Source of the DNA: Paraglaciecola marina
GTDB taxonomy: Bacteria > Pseudomonadota > Gammaproteobacteria > Enterobacterales > Alteromonadaceae
Assembly (NCBI RefSeq): GCF_004360155.1
Contig: NZ_SAIS01000001.1
Span: 620,001 to 684,000 of the forward strand
Length of the DNA stretch: 64,000 bases
Direction: 5' to 3'
Part shown: positions 8,629 through 18,009 of the stretch, in pieces
How positions within the stretch are numbered: position 1 is the stretch's first letter
Layout: every line of letters begins with the position of its first letter
The notes under the pieces: model-generated
The model's input: the letters and a program-made list of their open reading frames with translations, nothing else
Databases searched by the model: none
Told to the model about the DNA's origin: nothing
Made by a program: the position numbers and the translations under genes

Positions 8629-9870
8629 TTATTGTCCAATTAAGGCTAAAACACCATTGTATGAAATGATGATAGAGAAAAGAAACGCTAGTCCCAATAC
8701 AAAGTTGAGTACATAACCCGCTGTATGTTTAGCCATAATCTCTTTTTTGTTTATTAGTAAAATAATACCCAAGATAACCAGAGGCAGTACAAACACGTTA
8801 AACACTTGAGTCAATATTTGGCCCTTTACAGGGTTAAAACCAACCACAGGAATAGTAAGTGCCACAATGGCTGCAATACCAGTAATAATTCGAAATTGTT
8901 TAGATTGAGTATCGAGTCTTCCAGAGCGGTAATCTTCTATTAATAATGGGGCAATTAGCATACAAGGGAATACAGAAGATAACCCTGCGGCAAGGGTTCC
9001 AAAAAAGAATACGGTCAGCGCGCCTTTACCAGCTATAGGCTCTAGGGCATTTACCATATCAAGTACGTCGGTTACTTTGTTTCCGTCATGATACAAAGCG
9101 CCTGCAGCTACAGCCATGACTGAACCACTGATTATAAATACTAAAACAGCCGCAACTATGGCATCTTTCTTTTGCTGTGCTCTGTCTGCCATGCCCCAGC
9201 CTTTACCTTGAATGAAAAGGGGGCGTGATAGAAATGTAGCTGCAGCCATAGTGGTGCCTACAAATGCAGCCACCATCATTTTTCCACCATCTACATCTGG
9301 AATAACAGGGATCATACCTTGAATAACTTCTGACGGTAGTGGGCTAACAACAAATAAAGAGAGTATGAAAGACAACCCCATACAAGATACAAAAATCACT
9401 AAAATCTTCTCAAATAGCGAAAATCTACCAATCAGTAAAATTGTATACATAGTACCAATAACAATCACGGCTATGGCGATCACCATTTCATACTTGTATT
9501 CAATTACCGCTGGGAAATAAAGTGCAATCATTTCAAAGATGATATTAGCTGATATCCCTAAAATACCGACTAAGGAATTCCACTGACCAAAGCTCACACC
9601 AATGATGATAAGTATCGCCATAGGTTTACCGAATTTGAGATGCTTTTTAAAGCTATATAAAGCGGTTTCACCTGTGACTAACGCAAAATTACCGTATGCA
9701 TAGATCAGTACCCCTGAAAACAAACAGCTTAACAATAGTACCCAAAGTAACTGCATTCCAAATGTACTGCCGGCTACTATCATTGCCGTCACACTGCCAG
9801 TACCTATGGTATAACCTATGGCTAAAAACGCTGGACCAAAACTTAAAATTGCTCTTATTAATGTTGACAC
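8629..9870 (-). CDS. Nramp-fold transporter without metal motif, alginate operon copy
   Basis: Inner-membrane protein of 413 residues, about eleven helices, and a paralogue of the protein at 4426-5667. Helix 1 reads TIGTGS (residues 21-26) where metal-transporting Nramp proteins have DPGN, and the helix 6 region reads GTTMAAATFLSRP without MPH. The metal ligands are therefore missing. The start is GTG at 9870 with GGAG about eight bases upstream; an ATG two bases earlier is out of frame. It sits between the RbsD/FucU mutarotase and gluconokinase genes, so a monosaccharide or uronate such as an alginate breakdown product is a plausible cargo. This is inference; the fold assignment is firm. Confidence 0.75.
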   Translation of the reverse strand: MSTLIRAILSFGPAFLAIGYTIGTGSVTAMIVAGSTFGMQLLWVLLLSCLFSGVLIYAYGNFALVTGETALYSFKKHLKFGKPMAILIIIGVSFGQWNSLVGILGISANIIFEMIALYFPAVIEYKYEMVIAIAVIVIGTMYTILLIGRFSLFEKILVIFVSCMGLSFILSLFVVSPLPSEVIQGMIPVIPDVDGGKMMVAAFVGTTMAAATFLSRPLFIQGKGWGMADRAQQKKDAIVAAVLVFIISGSVMAVAAGALYHDGNKVTDVLDMVNALEPIAGKGALTVFFFGTLAAGLSSVFPCMLIAPLLIEDYRSGRLDTQSKQFRIITGIAAIVALTIPVVGFNPVKGQILTQVFNVFVLPLVILGIILLINKKEIMAKHTAGYVLNFVLGLAFLFSIIISYNGVLALIGQ

Positions 9871-9989
9871 ATTTTTTCTCCACGAACATATTGTCTATTG
9901 CAGGTTTAAGGCGTTAGCCAGCCCGCTATTATATTTTTCGGTATTACTTTAAGGCCAATTACCATGGCTTTAGATATTTAAATAAGCGA

Positions 9990-10424
9990 CTAAAAGCCGC
10001 TTTCTTCTGCCATTTTTACTACACCAACCGTTAGTATTAAGTTGGCGAAACGACGCTGTTCACCGGTTTGAATAATTAAAACCGTAGCTGGCTCACGAAT
10101 TTTATCGTAAAAAGCCCAGCGCTCCATTTCATCCCAAGCAACGTCACCTAACAACACCTTATAGGATTGATGAATTTCAGCATTGGCTTCTGGTGGTTTC
10201 TCCATGACAATTGCGCCCTGGATAGGACACACTTCTAGAATTCCTTCGAGAACCGTTAGTGCATCTAATAAACCAGGGCGAAAATTTAAATGCACAGTTG
10301 AAGAGTTTGGACCGTTCATAGCTCCAACAGGTAAATTGCCATCAGCGATAACAACCTGCGAGAAGTGACCCGAACGTCCAAGGGCTTCCATTATAGTTGG
10401 GTGTATTACTGGTGTTTTGAGCAT
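9990..10424 (-). CDS. RbsD/FucU family sugar mutarotase
   Basis: A 144-residue cytoplasmic protein of the RbsD/FucU family, which catalyses anomer (or pyranose-furanose) interconversion of sugars. The N-terminus MLKTPVIHPTIMEALGRSGH is very close to FucU/RbsD, with the conserved His20 and the ADGNLP segment that holds the conserved Asp. AAGGA precedes the ATG. It lies between the SDR and the Nramp-fold transporter on the same strand. Members of this family accompany sugar-acid and deoxysugar loci; here it may speed ring opening of a monomer before reduction by the neighbouring SDR. Confidence 0.85.
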   Translation of the reverse strand: MLKTPVIHPTIMEALGRSGHFSQVVIADGNLPVGAMNGPNSSTVHLNFRPGLLDALTVLEGILEVCPIQGAIVMEKPPEANAEIHQSYKVLLGDVAWDEMERWAFYDKIREPATVLIIQTGEQRRFANLILTVGVVKMAEESGF

Positions 10425-10467
10425 TTATTCAATCCTTAAAGCAAGAGTTTATGATGGTTAGGTTAAT

Positions 10468-10489
10468 CCCATGCAGATAACTGCATGGG
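10468..10489 (-). repeat. intercistronic hairpin between SDR and mutarotase genes
   Basis: Perfect 9-bp inverted repeat CCCATGCAG / CTGCATGGG with loop ATAA and no U-tract. It likely affects mRNA stability or partial termination within the operon. Confidence 0.6.
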
Positions 10490-10498
10490 CTTATTCCT

Positions 10499-11263
10499 TT
10501 ACATGTTATAAACGCCACCATTGATATCTAACGTGGCTCCAGTAATAAAGCCATCATATTCAGAAGCGAGATAAACCACAGCTCTTGCTACGTCATCTAC
10601 ATTACCGGCTCGGTTTATTGGAATACCAGAAATAGTCTCGTCTGCAGACTCTTTAGTCGTGTGGGTATTGTGGAAAGACGTGCCTAAAATAAGGCCAGGA
10701 GCTACTGCATTGACTCTGGTGCCTTGCGCGCCTAATTCTGATGCTAAGGCTCTTGTAAAAGTAAGGATAGCGCCTTTGCTCGTAGAATAAACAAGAGAAC
10801 CAGCGTGTCCTCCTTTACGTCCTGCCAGTGACGCTAGATTAACTATGCTACTGTTGTCATTCTTAGCCAAATAAGGAGAGGCAGCGCGGGTAACGAACAT
10901 CATAGAGGTAAGGTTAATATCCATAACCTTGTGCCAGAATTCGGCGTCCATATCGTTTAGTGAACGTCGCCCTACTAAAGAGCCCGCATTGTTGATTAAA
11001 ATGTCTAAACCACCAAGGGCTGATACTGCTTCAGAGACCATAGCGTTAGCGTCTGCCTCTGTGGTTAAATCTCCACTTACTGCAATGGCTTTTTGTCCCT
11101 TGCTGGTTGCGTATGATACTAGTGAATTTGCTGTTTCTGCACTAGAAAAGTAGTGAATTACGATATTAGCGCCGTTATCAATTAATAGCTTACTGGTGGC
11201 TTCTCCAATTCCTTGGGCGCCAGCTGTGATAAGGATATTTTTACCTTTTAATTTGTTATTCAT
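10499..11263 (-). CDS. SDR family oxidoreductase, possible DEH reductase
   Basis: Classical short-chain dehydrogenase of 254 residues, cytoplasmic. The NAD(P)-binding glycine motif is GAQGIG (residues 15-20), NNAG is at 91-94, and the catalytic set is Asn117, Ser145, Tyr159 and Lys163. In known alginate pathways an SDR reduces 4-deoxy-L-erythro-5-hexoseulose uronate (DEH) to 2-keto-3-deoxygluconate; its place directly after the PL6 lyase gene makes that the leading hypothesis. Sequence alone cannot exclude a gluconate-type dehydrogenase, which would fit the nearby gluconokinase. Confidence 0.85.
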   Translation of the reverse strand: MNNKLKGKNILITAGAQGIGEATSKLLIDNGANIVIHYFSSAETANSLVSYATSKGQKAIAVSGDLTTEADANAMVSEAVSALGGLDILINNAGSLVGRRSLNDMDAEFWHKVMDINLTSMMFVTRAASPYLAKNDNSSIVNLASLAGRKGGHAGSLVYSTSKGAILTFTRALASELGAQGTRVNAVAPGLILGTSFHNTHTTKESADETISGIPINRAGNVDDVARAVVYLASEYDGFITGATLDINGGVYNM

Positions 11264-11320
11264 GTTAATCCTGAGTCAATTGAGACTATAAATTTAAAGA
11301 AAAATTAAGTAGTTAATTTA

Positions 11321-11355
11321 TTGGCCTTACACTCCTAAATAGGAGGTAAGGCCAA
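11321..11355 (-). terminator. long hairpin downstream of the PL6 gene
   Basis: Arms TTGGCCTTAC / GTAAGGCCAA continue into CTCCT / AGGAG with loop AAAT. It lies between the PL6 stop and the SDR start, with only a weak AT-rich tail on the minus strand; probably an attenuating or mRNA-protecting hairpin rather than a full stop. Confidence 0.6.
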
Positions 11356-11383
11356 ATAAAAATCGAATTAAAACAACAACAGG

Positions 11384-13636
11384 TTATTCGTAAGTTACGT
11401 TCTCTGCTGTGTATTCATCACTGTTGGCACTAATTTCAGCTGTCTCCTTCATTACTACATCTTTAATCTCGGTGATTGGGCCACCATTGGTAAGGAATAA
11501 TTCAAGTGGTGCACTTTTATTCCAAGTGGTGTTTGAGATATTTAACTTTTGTACTCCATGAAAATACATAGAAGCGCCAGACCTATGGGTAGGGCCTTTT
11601 CCTACATTGTTTAAAGTATTGTTTGTGACTGTCACGATTGGGCCAAAGGTGCTTTCGTCTGTACCACCTCTGTAAACCGTAGCTACTTCTTCTTTTACAT
11701 CTGTAAATGTGTTGCCAGAAATAACTAGGTTTTCAACGCTGTAAACACCTAGGTCATCAACTTCACGGTTTAACTGCAAAATCGCGCCAGTGATATTGGT
11801 GAACTCTGAGTCTAGGATTTCAATGGTGTCGGCGAAAGTGCCGGCATTAGCTTTGAAAAAGTAGAAATATCCATTTACGTCAAGATCTGTCACTTTGATG
11901 TTACGTACAAACAGGGTGTAGTTAATGTTCATTGAAGTACTGCTAGTACTGATAACGTTGTTACCTTTGTAATCTGGTGATTCAGCTCCATCAAACCAAA
12001 GGTTTTCAAGTTCTAAAGCACCACCATTTTCGATGTTAATGAAGTTTGGTTTTTGCGAACGAATAATAGGTTTATCGCCAGCTGCGGCCATAATAGTAAT
12101 AGGATGGTGTACTTCAGCGAACTTAGTTAACAGGTATTCGCCGCCATTTTCTAGAACTAATGTATCGCCAGGTTTACTTAGATTTAAAGCTGCAAGTATG
12201 GTGTCGGTTCCTGATTTTACACTAATAGTTTTGCCACTTTGAAAGGCTATAATAGCTTCAGTTTTTGGATAAAAGCTTGCCCCCACTTCATCTTTAGTCA
12301 CTGGTAATTTCACTTCACCGAAACCAATCTCATCAAGTAGCGCTTGAACAGGACTTTTTAAGCCGTATTGGTTGGTAGAAACTGAGTAAGGGGTGTTTGC
12401 AAAGCCAGATGTTATTGGGGTACTTGCTTCTTCATTTAGGTAGTTACCTGCAAAGTTAATCCCTGACATATCGTCATACAGGGTAAATGGGGTTAAGTTT
12501 GACTTACCCAAAATGATGTTGCCTTTAAACTCTGAGGTAGTTGGTGGAGCAGAACGCTCTTCGTCTGAGCCAGCGCCCAATTCAATGTGGTCACTATCGA
12601 TAACAATATTGTTATTCATCGCAGAGTCGATAACCGGATCGTAACGGTTAGGTGGTGAATTAGGTACACCATTCATAATAACTAAAGCGCCACGTAATCG
12701 TTTACCCGTTAAACCATACATATAGTTGTTGCTCACTGATTGGCTTTCATTAATGATGCGAATACCACCAGTATTTGGCTTACGATTTCCTAAAAAGTAA
12801 TTCCCTTCAACTTTAGTGAAATGGCCGTGGCGCATGGTTAGTGTGCCTTGGGTTTCAAAAAACACGTTGTTGATTAACGAGTTACCACTAGATTTATTAG
12901 AAATGATTTCGTGTTCACCATTAGTGCGGTCAAAGTAGTTAAATTGGGCAGTGGTGTTTGAATATTCACGAGAGAAATGGCTAGTACCAATACGTAAGGT
13001 TTCGCCACCATTAGAGCCAAGTACTTGTCTTGGTCCAAAGTAATTGTATTCAATTAGATGATGGTTTTTGCGGCTACCTTCTGAGTTCATACGAACTGCA
13101 ACGGTTACTCCACGGTTTCGCTTATTAACTAGAGAGTTGTGGTCAAGGCGGTTGTTTTTACCGTACATGGCAACCCAAAGGTCTGACATAGGTCTGTCTT
13201 CGGTACTAAAGTTATCGATAACAACATTAGTTACTCTGGAATTGTTCGCTAGATCATCATTAGAAGTTCTAAAAGAAATAACTTCTCCAGTGGGGGTTGA
13301 ACCGTTTTTAAATACCAGCCCAGAAATCACAATATATTCACCTGAGAATGCCAAGTTAGACTGACCTGTGATAATCACTTTACCTGGTGTTTGTGCTTTT
13401 AATTCAATGGGTTTATCTGCAGTTCCCATAGCTTTAAATACAAACTCAACATCGGTCCAGGTGCCGTCTGCAAGTACTACTTGGTCACCTGGCTCTAGTG
13501 TCTCCACTACTTCATCGAATTGTTCGATGGTTTCAACCAGATTGATTGGGCTGTCTTCTGTTTGTGTTTCCGAGCAAGAGAAAAGTGCAATACTTAGCGC
13601 AAGCAATAAAAAGTGTAATCTAGACACTTTTGACAT
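11384..13636 (-). CDS. alginate lyase, family PL6, two-domain lipoprotein
   Basis: A 750-residue lyase of the chondroitinase-B/PL6 family made of two parallel beta-helix domains. Length and order match AlyGC of Paraglaciecola chathamensis, an exo-acting alginate lyase. The catalytic pair appears as Lys248 (EIISNKSSGN) and Arg269 (LTMRHGHF); their spacing of 21 residues equals Lys220-Arg241 of AlyGC as I recall it. A lipoprotein signal peptide ends at the lipobox LFSC. Residues about 25-450 form the catalytic domain and about 465-750 the second beta-helix. It lies between the PL7 and SDR genes, and an exolytic enzyme here would complete depolymerisation to monomers after the PL7 enzymes make oligomers. 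Confidence 0.93.
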   Translation of the reverse strand: MSKVSRLHFLLLALSIALFSCSETQTEDSPINLVETIEQFDEVVETLEPGDQVVLADGTWTDVEFVFKAMGTADKPIELKAQTPGKVIITGQSNLAFSGEYIVISGLVFKNGSTPTGEVISFRTSNDDLANNSRVTNVVIDNFSTEDRPMSDLWVAMYGKNNRLDHNSLVNKRNRGVTVAVRMNSEGSRKNHHLIEYNYFGPRQVLGSNGGETLRIGTSHFSREYSNTTAQFNYFDRTNGEHEIISNKSSGNSLINNVFFETQGTLTMRHGHFTKVEGNYFLGNRKPNTGGIRIINESQSVSNNYMYGLTGKRLRGALVIMNGVPNSPPNRYDPVIDSAMNNNIVIDSDHIELGAGSDEERSAPPTTSEFKGNIILGKSNLTPFTLYDDMSGINFAGNYLNEEASTPITSGFANTPYSVSTNQYGLKSPVQALLDEIGFGEVKLPVTKDEVGASFYPKTEAIIAFQSGKTISVKSGTDTILAALNLSKPGDTLVLENGGEYLLTKFAEVHHPITIMAAAGDKPIIRSQKPNFINIENGGALELENLWFDGAESPDYKGNNVISTSSTSMNINYTLFVRNIKVTDLDVNGYFYFFKANAGTFADTIEILDSEFTNITGAILQLNREVDDLGVYSVENLVISGNTFTDVKEEVATVYRGGTDESTFGPIVTVTNNTLNNVGKGPTHRSGASMYFHGVQKLNISNTTWNKSAPLELFLTNGGPITEIKDVVMKETAEISANSDEYTAENVTYE

Positions 13637-13716
13637 GTTGTTATACTCCTAGTTAAAAAATTACTCACTGAAAAGCTAATGCTTCTCAGCTCCATATACA
13701 ATCTCACACCTAATAT

Positions 13717-13756
13717 GAAGTTGACGATATCCAATATAAGATAACTTATATTCAAT
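13717..13756 (-). promoter_or_regulatory. candidate operator upstream of the PL6 gene
   Basis: Contains the perfect inverted repeat AATATAAG-ATAA-CTTATATT and, read on the minus strand, CTTATATTGGATAT. The latter resembles sequences at 18043-18057 and 18343-18361 between the TonB receptor and the GntR regulator, so it may be a binding site for that regulator. Confidence 0.4.
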
Positions 13757-13773
13757 ACCGCCCTTAAGTTTAT

Positions 13774-14868
13774 TTACATAGGTACAGATGGGCTTACTAC
13801 TAAATTAGAAAAAGTGACCTTGGTATAATCACCATTTTCTAAATCGGTTTCCCAATTTCCAGTTCCTGCACATGCAGGATAGCGAAAGCTGAGTTTTACA
13901 TCTTTGGTACTACATTGGTTATAGGCTCCCGCTTTGAAATATAATATTTCTTGCGCGTAGGACGTTGGGTAATCTTTCGAATCTATCTCACCATTTGCAT
14001 CGATGTTATCTGCAAGGTTAATTTGGTGATGCACGGTTTTATGATTTGGGCTTGTAAATACAAGGTGCATGACATTTTTGTATATGTTCACCGTATAACT
14101 GAAATCCTCTCCTAAAGCTATACCGCTTTCTCCTGGGTCTGTGGCGTCATCCCAATTACGACCCCACACTGGATATGAGATATCGGTTCTATTTGGATCA
14201 TCGGTAGCTAGGTTTCTTTCATAGGTCCAATACACAGAGCCCTTCTCATGGTTAGGCCATTTTTTATAGGATATTTTTAAGGGTTCGTTACCCCATCCAA
14301 ATCCTGGGATTTGTTCTTCATCTTTAACTTGATGAGCATGTACTTGACCAATTACCACTGAGTAGGCAGGGGGTTTATTGGGGTAAGTAGCATTTACAGC
14401 AACGTGGTCAACATGCAAGGTGGCCTGTAATTGGCTACCAATTGAAGCAAAGTCATCCGCATTATTATGAGCGGCTAATGCAAAGTTGTTGGCTAAGTCT
14501 GCTTCTGAAATTGATTTATCAAGGCCTCGGATCATATAGCGCAGTTCACTACGGGTGTTAGTAGATGTACGCTCTGTGGCTGCTTTATTCGGGGTTGCAA
14601 ACACCATGTGCTGATTATCATCCAGATAAAAGAAATCTGGATGTTGATAGGTTTTTAGTTCTGCCACATCATATATGTCTGACACTTTGTCATTGTCGTC
14701 ATCCATAGGTACGGTGAGGTACCAATGACTTAAATCAAACTTACTGGCTGGTACTTGAATACTATTTGCTTTGTGTTTTTTGACATCAACTGACTCACTC
14801 GAGCTGCCACAACTGCTTAAGATAATACTTAAAATTGACGCTGTTAAAGTTGCTTTTTGTATGGTCAT
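13774..14868 (-). CDS. alginate lyase, family PL7, lipoprotein (second copy)
   Basis: A 364-residue lyase paralogous to the protein at 6948-8030. The lipobox LSSC ends the signal peptide. PL7 signatures are TRSELRYM, VVIGQVHA (QVH form, where the other copy has QIH) and YFKAGAYNQ. The Q-I/V-H difference in this motif is associated in the literature with G versus M block preference, so the two copies may divide substrates. AGGGA precedes the ATG. It is the first lyase gene after the terminator of the TonB receptor gene and lies 137 bases before the PL6 gene. Confidence 0.92.
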   Translation of the reverse strand: MTIQKATLTASILSIILSSCGSSSESVDVKKHKANSIQVPASKFDLSHWYLTVPMDDDNDKVSDIYDVAELKTYQHPDFFYLDDNQHMVFATPNKAATERTSTNTRSELRYMIRGLDKSISEADLANNFALAAHNNADDFASIGSQLQATLHVDHVAVNATYPNKPPAYSVVIGQVHAHQVKDEEQIPGFGWGNEPLKISYKKWPNHEKGSVYWTYERNLATDDPNRTDISYPVWGRNWDDATDPGESGIALGEDFSYTVNIYKNVMHLVFTSPNHKTVHHQINLADNIDANGEIDSKDYPTSYAQEILYFKAGAYNQCSTKDVKLSFRYPACAGTGNWETDLENGDYTKVTFSNLVVSPSVPM

Positions 14869-15000
14869 AAATCATCCCTTTAGAATAATACTTAAAAAAG
14901 TGAACAAGCCGTTTTGTTCAAAAAGACCCTTTGGGATTTAATGTGTAACGCTAAAAATCGCCCTAATAACAGGCGATTGATTTTCATATTTGTTGTGTGT

Positions 15001-15046
15001 TTAAAAAAAAGCGAAGCCAGTTATCCGTTAGGATAAAAGACTTCGC
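15001..15046 (-). terminator. Rho-independent terminator of the TonB receptor gene
   Basis: On the minus strand GCGAAG pairs with CTTCGC around an inner stem TTATCC / GGATAA, followed by eight T residues. It lies 12 bases after the receptor stop and separates it from the lyase genes. Confidence 0.88.
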
Positions 15047-15057
15047 AGACACACACC

Positions 15058-18009
15058 TTAAAACCTACCGCGTACTCCAACAGTAAAGCGTCTATCTGCT
15101 TCGCTGTATTTCCAGATACTATCTAGTTCTGTGATTTGACGAATTGGCTCACCAGTTAAGTTAACCGCATTAGCAACTAGGGTGATGTTTTCATTCACAT
15201 CTAGACTTGCTGAGAAATCAAATTGACCTCGGGCATCACGGTAGTTATTACCTAATGTTGGGTCATAATAATCAGCTGTAGGATCTGTACGGTTATAAAC
15301 ACCTGTTGCTAGTGCGCCTACTGGCCGAACACGCTTTTCATCTTGAGTGTCTAGGTATTTGTCGCGCCAGTTATAGGCTAAACGTACCTGTAAACCTTCG
15401 TATTCCCAGTAAATTTGTCCGTTGAAGGTATTATTAGAAATGTCTAGTAATGGGTTGCCATCAGGCTGTTCGCTGTCTGCATAGGTGTAGTTAGTGCTAA
15501 TACCTAATCCAGACCAAGCTCCTGGCAATGAACTAAACTGTTGCTGGTATGCTAGTTCTAAACCAACAATTTCACCGCTTCCGCCATTAACATCTGTGTC
15601 AATTACAATACCGGTTAAGCCTGCGTCTCTTTGAGCTTCAACATAGGCAAGGTCTTGATCACTTGTGGCATAATTTACATTTGCTTGGCTAACACCTGCA
15701 GTATCAAGTAAACACACATTTACGTACTCGGTGACGTTTTGACCTTCGATGGTATCGCCATCAGCTACACAAGAACTGCTACTAACAGTGAATGATTTAA
15801 CATCTTTATAGAAGATTGCTGCCGAGATTAAACCGCCATCTCCAAAGTAATGCTCTGCAGACAAGTCATATTGAGTTACACGGTAAGGGTCTAGTTGATA
15901 CGAGCCTTGTGTACCGGTGACTAAAGAGTTATCTACGCTTAATGCTGGGCTTAACTCACCAAATTCAGCGCGGCGCATAACTTTTGCTGCGGCGAAACGA
16001 ATAATGGTTTCATCATTAAGGGTATAAGTAGCATTTAAGCTCGGTAAGAAATCGGAATAATCGTGTTTAGCTGTTTCGTCGATCAGGCTAGAGGTTAAAT
16101 CTGTAGAAACATAACGAGCCCCTACAATTGCAGTTAAACTATCAAAATCTAAGTGAAATTGCGTGTAAAGGGCTTGAGTGGTTTCTTCAATTTTGGCATA
16201 TGAACCTGTATTGCGAACCATATTGTCATCAAGGGTACCCGTTAACTCATGACTACTCCCTGCTAACATTTGTTTCACTCTGTCATAGGTGCCATTGATG
16301 TCGTAGGCTAATAATGCACCGTCATATACAAAGTAGTTAGTTAAGGCGTTGTTACCTGTAATACCACTTTGTGAGAAAGAGTTAGAGTGATTCACTTCTT
16401 TAAAACCGCCGTAAGCGTCATTAAAATCGCCAATCCAAGTAGGAGTTACCACACCATCATAAGATACACTGGTTTGCAGGTTTTTAAGTTCGCTTCCGTT
16501 GTTTCTAAGGTCGTATCTATCTAATTCATATTCGCGATCTGTGGTACGAATACCAGCTTTAACTGCAGCAAGAAACTCTAAATCAAAAGGTTCTGCGTAT
16601 TCAAGGTCAAGACGAAATGCCGTTTCTTCATTGTCTTCGGTGTATCTTTGGTGAGTGAACTGACGAATGGCTAGGTTATCTGGATCTAGCAGTGCATCTT
16701 CGTCTGAAAAGGCTAGCCCTGGTACGGTATCACCATTTTGAGTCATGGTAATAGTGAATAAGTGTTCGGTAATGGTGCCATCTGCATCATATTGTTCACG
16801 AGAGATAGGACGTAAGTTGAACTCTGAGTTTCTGCGCTTAGCTTCAGATTTTGCGTAGGATAATTCACCAGAGATTTTTAATTGGTCGGTTACTTGATAC
16901 TCACCACCTAAGGCGTTAGAAATTGACTCATTGGTAGTAAAATCTGACCAAGTTTTAGGTTGGACGAATACACTGCCTGAACCAAAACTATGTAATTGTC
17001 CTTGGGCATCGCCATAGGCGTCATCAAGAATTAAATCGCTGTAATCTTTACTGTCATTAAGAACTGAGTAGGCTTCTTGGCCACCATCAAGTTCAGTGGC
17101 ATTAATATCTAAATAGATAAAGCCTTCAGCATCTTTTGGTGCCCACTGTAAAGACACACCGTAAGCTGTGCGCTCACGTTGCTCGGTTTTCTGTTCAACT
17201 GTATTTTGACTTCTTACAAGATAGTTACCGCTAGGAGTATTGGCTTGGTCGATTGTGCCATCTCCGTCTAAATCTAATTCAGTTGGGGTTACTAGGTTAA
17301 TGAATTCGTCGCGGCGTAATTCTCTGTCTTGGTAAGCCAATACAAATGACGCACCAAATGTGCCAGCGTCATCTAAGTCCCAATTTTTACCAGCTGATAC
17401 GTTAAACTTAGGGGCCCAGTTTTCTGTTTTATCTGCATATTCACCATCTAGGGTAAAAGCAATTAAAGGCTCGTCTAATTCTAATGGGCGAACTGTGGTC
17501 ATGTTGATGGTTCCACCTAGAGCTCCTTCAATCATTTCTGGAGTCGGTGATTTTATTACTTCAACGGTTTTCAAAAAGCTAGAAGGGAAGTCATCTAAAC
17601 TAATACCACCACGCCCACTGCCGGATGTAGAGCGACCGTTTAGTTCTACACGGTTCTGAGAAATACCACGTATAGTGACGCTTTCGCCAACACCAAAGTC
17701 TGTGCTTATTGAAACGCCAGTAATTCGTTGTAGCGCTTCAGCTATGTTGTTATCTGGCAATTTACCTATATCTTCAGCAACAATGGCATCGACAATGCGA
17801 GAGTCAAAGCGTTTTTGACGTGCTGATTCGGCCAAGCTTCCAGCTATACCTTGAACCTGAATAACTTCTACATCAGAAGTTGGTTCTTCGGTTTCTTGCG
17901 CAACGGCTGGCACGGCTATCAAAGCCGCTAGGGTAGCACCAAATAATTTGACGTTACGGTTGGTATTTCTATGTTGGTTAAACATAGAGGTAATTTTGTT
18001 TAGTCTCAC
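15058..18009 (-). CDS. TonB-dependent receptor of the alginate locus
   Basis: Outer-membrane receptor of 983 residues, probably importing alginate oligosaccharides. A signal peptide ends near AVPAVAQ, followed by the TonB-box-like EVIQVQGIA, a plug with AEDIGKLPDNNIAEAL and VTIRGISQNR, and a barrel ending in the canonical Phe (VRGRF). The start is GTG at 18009, supported by GGAGAG seven bases upstream; an ATG at 17985 lacks a comparable site. It is transcribed away from the GntR/FCD regulator, ends at its own strong terminator, and is followed by PL7 and PL6 lyases on the same strand. It is about 30 residues shorter than the receptor at 323-3340 and clearly of the same family. Confidence 0.9.
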   Translation of the reverse strand: MRLNKITSMFNQHRNTNRNVKLFGATLAALIAVPAVAQETEEPTSDVEVIQVQGIAGSLAESARQKRFDSRIVDAIVAEDIGKLPDNNIAEALQRITGVSISTDFGVGESVTIRGISQNRVELNGRSTSGSGRGGISLDDFPSSFLKTVEVIKSPTPEMIEGALGGTINMTTVRPLELDEPLIAFTLDGEYADKTENWAPKFNVSAGKNWDLDDAGTFGASFVLAYQDRELRRDEFINLVTPTELDLDGDGTIDQANTPSGNYLVRSQNTVEQKTEQRERTAYGVSLQWAPKDAEGFIYLDINATELDGGQEAYSVLNDSKDYSDLILDDAYGDAQGQLHSFGSGSVFVQPKTWSDFTTNESISNALGGEYQVTDQLKISGELSYAKSEAKRRNSEFNLRPISREQYDADGTITEHLFTITMTQNGDTVPGLAFSDEDALLDPDNLAIRQFTHQRYTEDNEETAFRLDLEYAEPFDLEFLAAVKAGIRTTDREYELDRYDLRNNGSELKNLQTSVSYDGVVTPTWIGDFNDAYGGFKEVNHSNSFSQSGITGNNALTNYFVYDGALLAYDINGTYDRVKQMLAGSSHELTGTLDDNMVRNTGSYAKIEETTQALYTQFHLDFDSLTAIVGARYVSTDLTSSLIDETAKHDYSDFLPSLNATYTLNDETIIRFAAAKVMRRAEFGELSPALSVDNSLVTGTQGSYQLDPYRVTQYDLSAEHYFGDGGLISAAIFYKDVKSFTVSSSSCVADGDTIEGQNVTEYVNVCLLDTAGVSQANVNYATSDQDLAYVEAQRDAGLTGIVIDTDVNGGSGEIVGLELAYQQQFSSLPGAWSGLGISTNYTYADSEQPDGNPLLDISNNTFNGQIYWEYEGLQVRLAYNWRDKYLDTQDEKRVRPVGALATGVYNRTDPTADYYDPTLGNNYRDARGQFDFSASLDVNENITLVANAVNLTGEPIRQITELDSIWKYSEADRRFTVGVRGRF

